A stretch of DNA of 64,000 bases. Source: Phaeodactylibacter xiamenensis (GTDB lineage Bacteria > Bacteroidota > Bacteroidia > Chitinophagales > Saprospiraceae). The notes under the pieces were generated by a model. That model was not told where the DNA came from, did not search any database, and was given only the letters and a program-made list of their open reading frames with translations. The position numbers and the translations under genes are program-made. Location of the stretch: NCBI RefSeq assembly GCF_000759025.1, contig NZ_JPOS01000039.1:124001-188000 (forward strand), in the 5' to 3' direction. Below, one piece after another: positions 18,372 to 26,806 of this stretch (position 1 is its first letter; each line of letters starts with the position of its first letter).

Positions 18372-18860
18372 CGTGACCATCTCCGTCTGTACCACATTAC
18401 TTAGGTTGCCTGCCCGGTCCTGAATCTGTACCTGGTAAGAGAAGGTATCTGAAGGCACTCCCGGGATCGGGCCAGAGCAGCCCTGCTCGCCTTCCACAAG
18501 GCAGCATAGCTGTGACACCTGGTTGGGAAAACGCAGAATGATTTCACCGGAAATGCCGTTGCCTACGCCTTCTTCCGGAATAACCGGTAATTTTCGGATT
18601 TCCGGGAAGTCGGGCGTCCGGCTGTCCGTTATGAAAATATCAATGGCAGAGTCATCATTGCCCAGGTCGCCATCACCATCAGTGAAGCCCAGACGAAGGA
18701 CCAGGGTGTCAAAAGGGGCATTGGCTCCTCCCTGGGGGAAAGTAAGTTTGTTAAAACCAATATACTCAAGTTCAGGCTCTACGGGGTAGTCTGGTGGTTG
18801 GACACAGCTGAATGCAGCGAAACCTAAACCTAGAAGCAATACCAAAGCAGTCGTTTTCAT
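18357..18860 (-). CDS. Lipoprotein, tandem paralogue A
   Basis: A 167-residue predicted lipoprotein; MKTTALVLLLGLGFAAFSC supplies the lipobox. The body has DGDGDLGNDDSAIDIFITDSR, a calcium-binding-like acidic segment, then KLPVIPEEGVGNGISGEI and a C-terminal QIQDRAGNLSNVVQTE, which reads like an extracellular beta-sandwich. Function is unknown. The gene at 19062-19562 encodes a close paralogue, and the two clearly arose by tandem duplication. Confidence 0.8.
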   Translation of the reverse strand: MKTTALVLLLGLGFAAFSCVQPPDYPVEPELEYIGFNKLTFPQGGANAPFDTLVLRLGFTDGDGDLGNDDSAIDIFITDSRTPDFPEIRKLPVIPEEGVGNGISGEIILRFPNQVSQLCCLVEGEQGCSGPIPGVPSDTFSYQVQIQDRAGNLSNVVQTEMVTLICN

Positions 18861-19061
18861 TTGAAAAAATTTTCTGTTGAAACTCATTTGAGTTTTGAAA
18901 GCTGGGCGTATGGCAAAAGCTGGGAACTACATCCGAGCCCATTGCCCGTAATATTAAGCTTTTTGCCAAATAATAACCTAACAATACAATCAAGGAGGAG
19001 TTGGGTGAAATTTGGCTCAGGGTCAAAATTGATTGGCTTTTTGAACAGTGCCTATTAATCA

Positions 19062-19562
19062 CTACTCGCATAGGATAGTGACGGTTTCAGTCTGTACGAC
19101 ATTACTTAAGTTGCCTGCCCGGTCCCGAATTTGTACCTCGTAAGAGAAAGTCTCTGAAGGTACACCTTCGATCGGCCCAGCGCATGCTTCCTCCCCCTCA
19201 AGGCAGCAAATTTGGTCTATCTTGTTGGGAAAGCGCAGAATAATTTCACCGGAGATGCCATTGCCCACGCCTTCTTCCGGGATAACCGGCAGTTTGCGGA
19301 TTTCCTGGAAGCCGGGCGTCCGGCTGTCCGTTATGAAAATATCAATAGCGGAGTCATCATTACCCAGGTCGCCATCGCCATCGGTGAAACCCAAACGGAG
19401 AACGAGGGTGTCATTGAGGGCATTAGGTCCGCCCTGTAGTATAGTAAGTTTGTTAAAACCAATATATTCAATCTCTGGTTCTATGGGATAGTCTTTTGGT
19501 TTTACACAGCTGAATAGCGCCAGGCCAAGACCAAGAATCATTACAAGGGATGTCGTTTTCAT
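19062..19562 (-). CDS. Lipoprotein, tandem paralogue B
   Basis: A 166-residue copy of the neighbouring lipoprotein, starting MKTTSLVMILGLGLALFSC. Long blocks are identical to copy A, including the acidic DGDGDLGNDDSAIDIF segment and PVIPEEGVGNGISGEI; differences cluster in the N-terminal third and around CCLEGEEACAGPIEG. Its start overlaps the start of the divergent LuxE-like gene by 13 bases, so the two genes cannot both have conventional upstream regions without lying inside each other. Confidence 0.8.
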   Translation of the reverse strand: MKTTSLVMILGLGLALFSCVKPKDYPIEPEIEYIGFNKLTILQGGPNALNDTLVLRLGFTDGDGDLGNDDSAIDIFITDSRTPGFQEIRKLPVIPEEGVGNGISGEIILRFPNKIDQICCLEGEEACAGPIEGVPSETFSYEVQIRDRAGNLSNVVQTETVTILCE

Positions 19563-20587
19563 CGGAAAAATTTCAACTGTTGAATTATAAAAAAGAACAT
19601 GCAGCGCTGAAAGAGCGCATCGGGCACGTCACTGCCCCTGATTTTGGACCCTTAGCACTGGAGGTGTTCAGGTTTCAGGCGGCGTGTAATCCACTCTACC
19701 AACGCTACCTGGAGCTGCTTGGGCAACCGCCGGAAAAAGTTCAACGCCTTTCTGATATCCCCTTCCTGCCGATCTCGCTGCTTAAAAGCTATACCATTCA
19801 AACCGGTGATTGGCAACCGGAGGCAATCTTCAGTAGCAGCGGCACAACCGGAGCTATTTCCAGCAAACACCTGCTGCGCAGCAAGGCTTTTTATCAGCAA
19901 AGTGCCCGCCGGGGCTTTGAAACTTTCTACGGAAGCCTCAACGACTACTGTGTACTGGCATTGCTACCCTCTTATCTGGAACGCAGTGGCTCCTCCCTGG
20001 TTTTTATGGTGGAAGATTTTATTCGCCAATCCGGGCATCCGCACAGTGGATTCTTTTTGTATAACACCGGTGAGCTGCTAAGGATTTTGCAAAAGTGCCA
20101 AAAAAGCCAGCAGCCGACCTTACTAATTGGCGTAAGCTTCGCCTTGCTCGACCTGGCAGAAGCCCACCCCACGGATTTATCCGGCATCACCATCATGGAA
20201 ACCGGGGGCATGAAAGGCCGCCGCCGGGAGCTCACCCGGGAGGAACTGCATGCTCAGCTCAGGCAGGCCTTTCAGGTGGAGCAAATTCATTCCGAATATG
20301 GAATGACAGAACTCCTGTCTCAGGCCTATTCCACCGGCAACGGGCTTTTTCGGGCCTCCCCAACGATGCAGGTGCGCACCCGTGAAATCACCGACCCCTT
20401 TGCGCAGCCTTCTACCGGCAGGACCGGAGCCCTGAATATTATCGACCTGGCCAATCTGGATACCATCAGTTTCATCGCCACGGATGACCTCGGGCGCGTC
20501 TACGAAGATGGCAGCTTTGAAGTCCTCGGCCGCCTTGATGCCAGCGATGTGCGGGGCTGCAACCTGATGGTAGCAGATTTGAAATAG
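19550..20587 (+). CDS. LuxE-like acyl-protein synthetase
   Basis: A 345-residue protein of the LuxE/PaaK-like adenylating family. The nucleotide-binding motif is FSSSGTTGAISSKHLL (around residue 95), with ETGGMKGRRRELTREEL and HSEYGMTELLSQAYS downstream, where adenylate contacts are made in relatives. LuxE activates a fatty acid and transfers it to a partner protein in bioluminescence; here there is no lux operon, so the acyl acceptor is unknown and the role is probably in cell-envelope or secondary metabolism. Its start codon at 19550 lies inside the first codons of the divergent lipoprotein gene. Confidence 0.88.
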   Translation: MSFSSEKFQLLNYKKEHAALKERIGHVTAPDFGPLALEVFRFQAACNPLYQRYLELLGQPPEKVQRLSDIPFLPISLLKSYTIQTGDWQPEAIFSSSGTTGAISSKHLLRSKAFYQQSARRGFETFYGSLNDYCVLALLPSYLERSGSSLVFMVEDFIRQSGHPHSGFFLYNTGELLRILQKCQKSQQPTLLIGVSFALLDLAEAHPTDLSGITIMETGGMKGRRRELTREELHAQLRQAFQVEQIHSEYGMTELLSQAYSTGNGLFRASPTMQVRTREITDPFAQPSTGRTGALNIIDLANLDTISFIATDDLGRVYEDGSFEVLGRLDASDVRGCNLMVADLK

Positions 20588-20623
20588 AATTCCCTATCTT
20601 GCCTCTTCACAAAAAGTCAATTG

Positions 20624-21685
20624 ATGCAACAACAGTGGATGATCTACGGTGCGAATGGCTATACCGGTGAGCTGATCGCACGCCATGCCAAAGACTGCGG
20701 CTTAACCCCAATTCTGGCAGGCCGGACGGAATCCAAGGTGCAACCCCTGGCGGAAGAACTCGGGCTGGAATACCGGATTTTTTCGCTGGACGATGCCGAA
20801 AACATAGCGAAACAGCTGGAAGGCTGCGGTTTGGTCCTGCACGCTGCCGGCCCGTTTATCCATACCGCACGCCCTATGATGGAAGCCTGCCTGCGCAGCC
20901 GCACCCATTACCTGGATATTACCGGAGAAATCCCGGTGTTTGAAACGGGCGCAGCTCTGGGCGAAAAGGCCTCAAGAGCGGAAATCATGATGATGCCAGG
21001 CACCGGCTTCGACGTGGTACCTACCGATTGCATGGCGGTTTTCCTCAAAGAACTACTCCCGGATGCCACCCATCTGCAACTGGCGTTTGCTTCTCAGGGC
21101 ACCCGCTTTTCCCGGGGTACGGCCCTGACGATGGCGGAAAATCTGGGACAAAGCAGCGCCGTTCGGCAGAATGGCAAAATCACGAAAGTCCCCCTTGGGC
21201 ACAAAGCGATGACGGTGGAATTTGCCGATGACTTTAAGCGTTTCGTGATGACCATCCCATGGGGTGACGTCTCCACGGCTTACTATTCCTCCGGCATCCC
21301 GAATATTGAAACCTACACTGCGGTGCACCCCAAAACGTACCGCTATGTCAAATTGCAGAAGTACTTCGGCTGGTTCCTGCGCCTGCCATTTGTCAAAGCG
21401 CGTGCCCGTAAGCGGGTGCTAAGCAGCCCCGCCGGGCCTTCTGCCGAGCAGCGCAAAAACGGTCGCAGCCTCGTTTGGGGCCGGGTAACGAATGCCAAAG
21501 GTGAAACCCGGACCGCGCGTTCCGTCATGCCGGAAGGGTACACCCTCACCGCCCTGACCAGTGTTATGATCGTCGAGCGGATACTCAAAGGGCAGGCCAA
21601 GCCCGGATTCCAAACCCCGGCCAAAGCCTACGGTGCCGACTTGCTATTGGAAGTGGAAGGTGCCGTCCGGGAATTAATCAGTTGA
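20624..21685 (+). CDS. Saccharopine dehydrogenase-like NAD(P)-binding protein
   Basis: A 353-residue protein with an N-terminal Rossmann domain (MIYGANGYTGELIARHA) followed by LAGRTESKVQPLAEELG and HAAGPFIHTARPMMEACLRSR, the pattern of the saccharopine-dehydrogenase-like reductases (including trans-acting enoyl reductases). The family is broad and substrate cannot be inferred. The ATG at 20624 is chosen over a TTG three bases upstream. It lies 36 bases after the LuxE-like gene and its stop overlaps the TTG preceding the next gene, so the three plus-strand genes here may form one operon. Confidence 0.86.
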   Translation: MQQQWMIYGANGYTGELIARHAKDCGLTPILAGRTESKVQPLAEELGLEYRIFSLDDAENIAKQLEGCGLVLHAAGPFIHTARPMMEACLRSRTHYLDITGEIPVFETGAALGEKASRAEIMMMPGTGFDVVPTDCMAVFLKELLPDATHLQLAFASQGTRFSRGTALTMAENLGQSSAVRQNGKITKVPLGHKAMTVEFADDFKRFVMTIPWGDVSTAYYSSGIPNIETYTAVHPKTYRYVKLQKYFGWFLRLPFVKARARKRVLSSPAGPSAEQRKNGRSLVWGRVTNAKGETRTARSVMPEGYTLTALTSVMIVERILKGQAKPGFQTPAKAYGADLLLEVEGAVRELIS

Positions 21686-21687
21686 CC

Positions 21688-22218
21688 ATGCGCAAAATAA
21701 AACTGTTCATCGCCCTTAGCCTCGATGGCTATATCGCCGGTCCTGGTGATGACCTGAGCTTTCTGTCCCGCTTCGAAGGGGAAGACTTTGGGCATGCCGA
21801 ATTTTCTGAGTCGGTCGATACCTACCTCGTTGGGCGGCGGACGTATGATGTGGTTATGAAAATTGCGGGGAACTTCCCTGCTGCTGAGCAATACCCGCAT
21901 TGCTACGTCGTCACCCGGCAGGAGATTCCGGCTCAGCCCGGCATCATTTTTCACAAAGGAGAGGTGGTGGAACTGGCCCGGGAGCTCAAAGCCAGGCCTG
22001 GCAAGGACATTTACTGCGACGGCGGTGCTCAAATCATCAAAGCTCTGATGAAGGAGCAGTTGGTGGATGAATTTACCCTGTTCCTGATGCCCATTTTCCT
22101 GGGAGAGGGGATTCCCCTATTCCCAGGTGACATTCCGGAGACGATGGTGGAACTCCTCGATTCAAAGTCCTACAGCAATGGAGCAGTCCGGTTGTGGTAC
22201 CGGCTCAAAGCGGACTGA
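21688..22218 (+). CDS. Dihydrofolate reductase family (RibD C-terminal-like) protein
   Basis: A 176-residue protein with the RibD_C/DHFR-like fold. It starts MRKIKLFIALSLDGYIAGPGDDLSFL, with VDTYLVGRRTYDVV, YCDGGAQIIKALMKEQLVDEFTLFLMPIFLGEGIPLF further on. These stand-alone reductases are common in Bacteroidota and are not the main folate enzyme; true substrates are mostly unknown. It begins two bases after the previous stop codon, which supports co-transcription. Confidence 0.88.
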   Translation: MRKIKLFIALSLDGYIAGPGDDLSFLSRFEGEDFGHAEFSESVDTYLVGRRTYDVVMKIAGNFPAAEQYPHCYVVTRQEIPAQPGIIFHKGEVVELARELKARPGKDIYCDGGAQIIKALMKEQLVDEFTLFLMPIFLGEGIPLFPGDIPETMVELLDSKSYSNGAVRLWYRLKAD

Positions 22219-22232
22219 CAGGCTTGGAAACA

Positions 22233-23354
22233 TCAATAAGTTGTCATTTGCGGATCGATGGCTTCGGCCCAGGCCAGAATCCCGCCTTCCAAATTATAAA
22301 GGTCTTGAAAGCCGGCCTCCTGCAATTGCCTCACCGCACGTGCCGACCGCTGTCCGCTCCGGCAATGCAGGACTAAAGGCGTTTCCTTTGAAAGCTCGCT
22401 GCTACGTGCGGGAAGTTCAGCCATTGGTATGAGGCGCCCGCCCAGATTGGCGATTTCGTACTCGTAGGGCTCCCGAACGTCTATCAGTTGGTGAGGCTTG
22501 CCCTGCTTACGCCATTCCGCCAAATCCTTTACAGTGATAGACGGCATTGGCTTTGCAGGAGCAGGATTGCAAAACTGATCGTAATCAATTAATTGCCCGA
22601 TGTGCACTTCCGGATGCTTTACAATTTTAATCGTCCGGGACAGAAGGGTAGCCGCATCAAAAAGATAGAGTTTGCCATCCAACGGCTCCCCAATCTGTGC
22701 CAGCACTTTGATGGCTTCATTGGCCTGCATGCTGCCGATAATGCCGGGCAGTACACCCAGTACGCCTCCTTCGGCACAATTGGGCACTAGCTCGGGCGGA
22801 GGAGGTGTGGGGAAAATATCCCGGTAGTTGGGGCCACGGCTGCCATCTTCCCGTAGCAGGTTGAAGACCGAAACCTGCCCTTCAAACCGGTAGATGCTGC
22901 CGTACACCAGCGGCTTGCCTTCCAGCACACAGGCATCGTTGCTCAGGTAGCGGGTGGGGAAGTTGTCGGTACCGTCGATGACCAGGTCGGCCTGACGGAT
23001 CAGCTCGCGGGCGTTCTCCCTGGAAAAAGGGGCAACAATTGCGCTGATCTCAATTTGCGGGTTCAGCCTGCGCAGGTGGTTAGCTGCAGCTTCCGCCTTG
23101 GGGTGCCCCAGATCTGATTCTGTGAAAAGAACCTGCCGCTGCAAGTTGCTCATTTCCACCCGGTCAAAATCAACGATGGTCAGGTGCCCAACGCCAGCTG
23201 CTGCCAGATACAACAGTACCGGACTGCCCAGCCCGCCTGCTCCGATCACCAGCACCCGGCTTTGCTTTAACCGTACCTGTCCCTTCGGGCCAAACCCCGG
23301 AATCGCAAGGTGGCGGGCGTAACGTTTCACTTCAGTTGCATTTAACCCATCCAT
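22233..23354 (-). CDS. moeB: MoeB/ThiF-type adenylyltransferase fused to rhodanese
   Basis: A 373-residue E1-like enzyme. The N-terminal 250 residues carry the ATP-binding Rossmann motif VIGAGGLGSPVLLYLAAAGVG, the DNLQRQ-like EMSNLQRQVLFTESDLG and DGTDNFPTRYLSNDA. The rest is a rhodanese domain with LIDVREPYEYEIANL and the active-site HCRSGQRSARAV (the Cys carries persulfide). It activates the C-terminus of a ubiquitin-like sulfur carrier (MoaD or ThiS) for molybdopterin or thiazole synthesis. No moa, mog or thi genes are adjacent, so the exact pathway is open. The zinc-binding CxxC pairs seen in many relatives are not evident. Confidence 0.93.
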   Translation of the reverse strand: MDGLNATEVKRYARHLAIPGFGPKGQVRLKQSRVLVIGAGGLGSPVLLYLAAAGVGHLTIVDFDRVEMSNLQRQVLFTESDLGHPKAEAAANHLRRLNPQIEISAIVAPFSRENARELIRQADLVIDGTDNFPTRYLSNDACVLEGKPLVYGSIYRFEGQVSVFNLLREDGSRGPNYRDIFPTPPPPELVPNCAEGGVLGVLPGIIGSMQANEAIKVLAQIGEPLDGKLYLFDAATLLSRTIKIVKHPEVHIGQLIDYDQFCNPAPAKPMPSITVKDLAEWRKQGKPHQLIDVREPYEYEIANLGGRLIPMAELPARSSELSKETPLVLHCRSGQRSARAVRQLQEAGFQDLYNLEGGILAWAEAIDPQMTTY

Positions 23355-23466
23355 GACGCAACAGAATTAGCTCGTTTTGAAATAAATACAGAATTAATCG
23401 GATAGAAATTTTTATTATTCAATATAAATTGGGATTTTTGACATATATAATCGGTTTTTGGGATAG

Positions 23467-23503
23467 CCTCTCTCCTCTGAGATTCAAAGGAGGGAGGTTT
23501 TTT
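23467..23503 (+). terminator. Rightward terminator with no gene in front
   Basis: A ten-pair stem with one wobble (CCTCTCTCCT / AGGAGGGAGG) and an 11-base loop is followed by six T. It points to the right although both neighbouring genes run leftwards, so it probably ends a small plus-strand RNA starting in 23355-23450. The preceding TTTTTGGGATAG resembles the sequence before the orphan terminator at 892. Confidence 0.6.
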
Positions 23504-24566
23504 AGTTTCCGGGCTTTAACAGAATGCTTTGTTTGAAGTCTTTCTCGAGCAACAGCTGAATGTTAGTCAAGACCACTTCTCCCATCGTGCGGCAATCCTC
23601 AAAGCGTTTATTTTTGTGGTGGTGCGCCAGCCCATCTGCCAATTCCCTGGTTTTCTCCGGTGTCGAAATCTCATCCTTCATCATAACGTCCATCAACGCC
23701 TTGAATTGTTTTTGTGACGTCTTGACCCGTCCTGCGATCAGGCTGCGCTCTTCCAGCTGATACTGCTTGACGGTTTCCGCAGTCATGTGCTGCATGCCCA
23801 GGTAGATGATGGGGTCGTTTTCCCGGAAATACTGCGGCAGGTAAAACCCCTTTCTTCCCTCAAAAGACTGCTGATCAAAGTCAATTGGGCGCATGCGGTA
23901 CTGAGAGCCTTCAATATCCGGCGTGATGGCAATGACGTAGTTGTAAGCCCGCATATCTCCCAGCAACCTTACAAAGCAACGCTCATTAAACTTAATGAAT
24001 TCCTTGGCAATACGGATTTGATTGAAGGTAGTGTCGTCCAGGTTGTGCTTCATGAAATCATCTCCGGGGATACCGGCCACGTGCTCTTCAATTAGCGTGG
24101 CCCCGTCTATCAGGTAGGTGACGTGATTGGGCGAAAGCAGCCACTCCAGTTCCAGCCCATACACCCGGGAAGCATCCGCTTTTTTAATGTAAAAATGGTC
24201 GTAGTTGTCATTCAGCCGGTTGATGATGCGTACCCGGAAGGGCTTGGTATTCCCAAAGGTGCAGAAGTCGATACGGGCTACCGTCAGGTGATCGAGTACT
24301 TCCACGTCCCCATCAGTTTTGAGCAGGGCGTAGATCAGCTTCATGGCCTGGTTGACGTCCTCGAAGTCGGACTGAGAGTAATAGACCGTTTCCCAAAGCG
24401 TATCGTTGCCTTCCTGATCAAGCAGGGGGATGGAGGACTCATAGCGCAGGAGGTCGTCGTACTGCATGGGCAGATCGGCCGTGCGGTTGTTTTTCCTCAG
24501 GTAGTTCATGAAGGAGCGCTTGACGCTAATCATGACCTTCTTTCTGGAAGGGATATTACCTTTCAT
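23502..24566 (-). CDS. Conserved protein of unknown function
   Basis: A 354-residue soluble protein I do not recognise. It has no signal peptide or membrane segment. It reads as mixed alpha/beta with notable blocks VARIDFCTFGNTKPFRVRIINRLND, HFYIKKADASRVYGLELEWLLSP, CFVRLLGDMRAYNYVIAITPD and MRPIDFDQQSFEGRKG. The last (D-F-D-Q) could be a metal or nucleotide site, loosely like a kinase-fold protein, but this is a guess. Its ATG overlaps the stop of the upstream lactonase gene by four bases (ATGA), so the two are translationally coupled. Confidence 0.7.
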   Translation of the reverse strand: MKGNIPSRKKVMISVKRSFMNYLRKNNRTADLPMQYDDLLRYESSIPLLDQEGNDTLWETVYYSQSDFEDVNQAMKLIYALLKTDGDVEVLDHLTVARIDFCTFGNTKPFRVRIINRLNDNYDHFYIKKADASRVYGLELEWLLSPNHVTYLIDGATLIEEHVAGIPGDDFMKHNLDDTTFNQIRIAKEFIKFNERCFVRLLGDMRAYNYVIAITPDIEGSQYRMRPIDFDQQSFEGRKGFYLPQYFRENDPIIYLGMQHMTAETVKQYQLEERSLIAGRVKTSQKQFKALMDVMMKDEISTPEKTRELADGLAHHHKNKRFEDCRTMGEVVLTNIQLLLEKDFKQSILLKPGN

Positions 24567-25735
24567 AGTTCAACAGATTTTATGCAAACGGGTGTGGGGC
24601 AGTCGATCACTGCCTGCCGGATGAGCTGTCCGGACGCCGGGTCGCGGTCAAAAATGACGATATTGTCGCTGTTCTGATTGGCAACAAACAGCTGACTCCC
24701 ATCTTCTGAGATCATAAAATTGCGGGGGAAGTCGCCCTGTGTAGGCACCCAGCCCAAGTGCTCCAACTGTCCGTTTTCGGCCTGAATACGGTAAATAGCC
24801 AGGCTGTTGTGCCCGCGGTTGGAAGCGTAAAGGTGGTGGCCATCCGGGCTGACGTGGATGTCGGCACAGGCACTGAAATCCGAGAAGTCATCAGGCAGTG
24901 TTGCCAGTGTTTGGATGGGGGACAAAGCGCCGGTGGTTTTTTCCATTTGGAATACGTCCACCGTGTTGTTGATTTCATTAATCAGGTAGGTTACCGGCAG
25001 GGTAGGGTGAAAAGCCAAATGCCGGGGGCCGGCTCCGGGAGCAGTCTGTACAAACTGCTGATCTGTTGGCTGGAGCAGCCCTTTCGCTGTTAGCCTGAAG
25101 CTCATCACCCGGTCGGTGCCTTTATCCGCGATATACACCCAGGGGCCTTTGGGAGCCTGTATGATACAATGCGGATGAGAAGCTTCCTGCTGCTCGTGCG
25201 GGCCGGATCCGGTAAAGGTCTGCTGATCGGTTGCTTCGCCCAGGCTGCCATCCTTGTTACGTGGGTAAACGGCGACTGTTCCACCTACATAGTTCGCTGC
25301 CATCACAAACTGGCCATCGTTGCTGATGCTGACATAGCAGGGCGCAAAACCGTAGGAAGGCTGCCGGTTAAGGAAAGTGAGCCCGCCTTCCGGGCCTATT
25401 TTGTAGCTGTAAATGTAGCCACTGCTGTCGGCTCCTCCGGGCACCAGTTCGCTGGCGGCGTAGAGCATGCGTGCGGCGGTATCGATCGTCAGGTAGGAAG
25501 GGTTCTCAATGCCAGTTGTGGTGTGAGCACGGGCAAAAAGGCTGTCTCCGGCCGGAGCGAGGGTGTAAATCCCGGCTGCTTTGCCATTCACATGCCCCAG
25601 CTTTTGAGTGTAGGTGCCAATCATCAGCATGTTGGCAGGGGGGGCTTTAGTAGCGGAGGACTGATCAGACGATTCCTTCATGGTGCAAGCGTTGATTCCT
25701 AAAATCAGTACGAGTAGAAAGTATACCTTTGTCAT
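24563..25735 (-). CDS. Lactonase family beta-propeller lipoprotein
   Basis: A 390-residue seven-bladed beta-propeller of the 6-phosphogluconolactonase (YbhE/Pgl) family. MTKVYFLLVLILGINAC is a lipobox signal, so the protein is extracytoplasmic and is unlikely to serve the pentose phosphate pathway. Family features include GTYTQ, NPSYLTID, GPHEQQEASHPHCI, GAGPRHLAFHP and IHVSPDGHHLYASNRGHNS. It probably hydrolyses an exported lactone; substrate unknown. It is coupled to the following unknown gene, suggesting a shared task. The start at 25735 is preferred over a GTG at 25750. Confidence 0.88.
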   Translation of the reverse strand: MTKVYFLLVLILGINACTMKESSDQSSATKAPPANMLMIGTYTQKLGHVNGKAAGIYTLAPAGDSLFARAHTTTGIENPSYLTIDTAARMLYAASELVPGGADSSGYIYSYKIGPEGGLTFLNRQPSYGFAPCYVSISNDGQFVMAANYVGGTVAVYPRNKDGSLGEATDQQTFTGSGPHEQQEASHPHCIIQAPKGPWVYIADKGTDRVMSFRLTAKGLLQPTDQQFVQTAPGAGPRHLAFHPTLPVTYLINEINNTVDVFQMEKTTGALSPIQTLATLPDDFSDFSACADIHVSPDGHHLYASNRGHNSLAIYRIQAENGQLEHLGWVPTQGDFPRNFMISEDGSQLFVANQNSDNIVIFDRDPASGQLIRQAVIDCPTPVCIKSVEL

Positions 25736-25773
25736 GTTTTTCGTTTGCACTCAATCTAAAGCTTTTTTTACAA

Positions 25774-26721
25774 ATGCCGACCGGTCTCATTATCTGTTTG
25801 GACAAACCGCACCCTTATTTACCTGATCAGCTTAGCAAGGCGGGCTATGAAGTGCGTGCTGCTTATACGGAACCTTTTGAAAGCCTTCGGGAAGATTTGC
25901 AAAGGGCCACGGGGCTTATCCTTAGAAGCCGGTTTACGCTGGACCGCGCTTTTTTGGATGCCTGCCCTAATTTGCGGTTCATCGCCCGCATGGGCATTGG
26001 GCTGGAGCATGTGGATGTGGCTTACGCCGAAAGCCGGGGCATTGCCGTGCTAAACTCACCGGAGGGCAGCCGGGATACTGTAGCAGAACAAACCATGGGC
26101 ATGATGCTGGGGCTGCTCAACCATATCAATAAAGCGCACCAGGAAATACAGCAGGGCATTTGGGACCGCAAAAGCAATCAGAGCTTTGAGCTGCGGCATC
26201 GTACAGTTGGCATTATTGGTTATGGCAATATTGGATCGGCTGTGGCTCAGCGCCTGTCGGGTTTCGGATGCCGGGTGATCGCTTACGATAAGTTCAAACG
26301 CGGATTCGGAAATCACAAGGTAGAAGAAGTTAGCCTGGCGCAGTTGCAAAGGGAGGCTGACATCGTTACCGTGCACATTCCCTACGATGCAGATAACCAC
26401 TACTTTATTGATGAAAAGCTGCTCACGGGTTTCGCCAAGCCATTCTATCTGCTCAACACTGCCCGCGGGCTAATCCTGGATACGGCAGCCCTGGTCAGGC
26501 AGTTGCAATCCGGTAAAGTACTGGGCGCTGCGCTCGATGTACTGGAGTACGAAGAGCAGGCTTTCAATGTTCTGGAGCTGAGTACCCTGCCCGCTCCCTT
26601 TCAATATCTGCGGCAGGCTCCAAATGTAATCCTCACCCCTCATACAGCAGGGCTTTCCCATGAGGTGATGGAAGCCCATGCGAAGGTGCTGGTGGCAAAA
26701 ATTGAAGAGCTGCCAATCTGA
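25774..26721 (+). CDS. D-isomer-specific 2-hydroxyacid dehydrogenase
   Basis: A 315-residue NAD-dependent dehydrogenase of the phosphoglycerate dehydrogenase type. It has RMGIGLEHVDVAYAESRG, the NAD motif VGIIGYGNIGSAVAQRLSGFG with the acidic YDKF at the end of the second strand, the catalytic Arg in NTARGLILDTAAL, the Glu in DVLEYEEQAF and the His in TPHTAGLSHEVM. It lacks the ACT domain of full-length SerA. It could be the serine pathway enzyme or another hydroxyacid dehydrogenase. Its start (ATG 25774) is 38 bases from the divergent lactonase start. Confidence 0.9.
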   Translation: MPTGLIICLDKPHPYLPDQLSKAGYEVRAAYTEPFESLREDLQRATGLILRSRFTLDRAFLDACPNLRFIARMGIGLEHVDVAYAESRGIAVLNSPEGSRDTVAEQTMGMMLGLLNHINKAHQEIQQGIWDRKSNQSFELRHRTVGIIGYGNIGSAVAQRLSGFGCRVIAYDKFKRGFGNHKVEEVSLAQLQREADIVTVHIPYDADNHYFIDEKLLTGFAKPFYLLNTARGLILDTAALVRQLQSGKVLGAALDVLEYEEQAFNVLELSTLPAPFQYLRQAPNVILTPHTAGLSHEVMEAHAKVLVAKIEELPI

Positions 26722-26806
26722 TTAATCTGCCAGAGCTACACCATCGGGTAGCTGATTATGCGCTCGATTTTCGGCATTCTGATATATTTTACCTTTTTTT
26801 ATGTGT

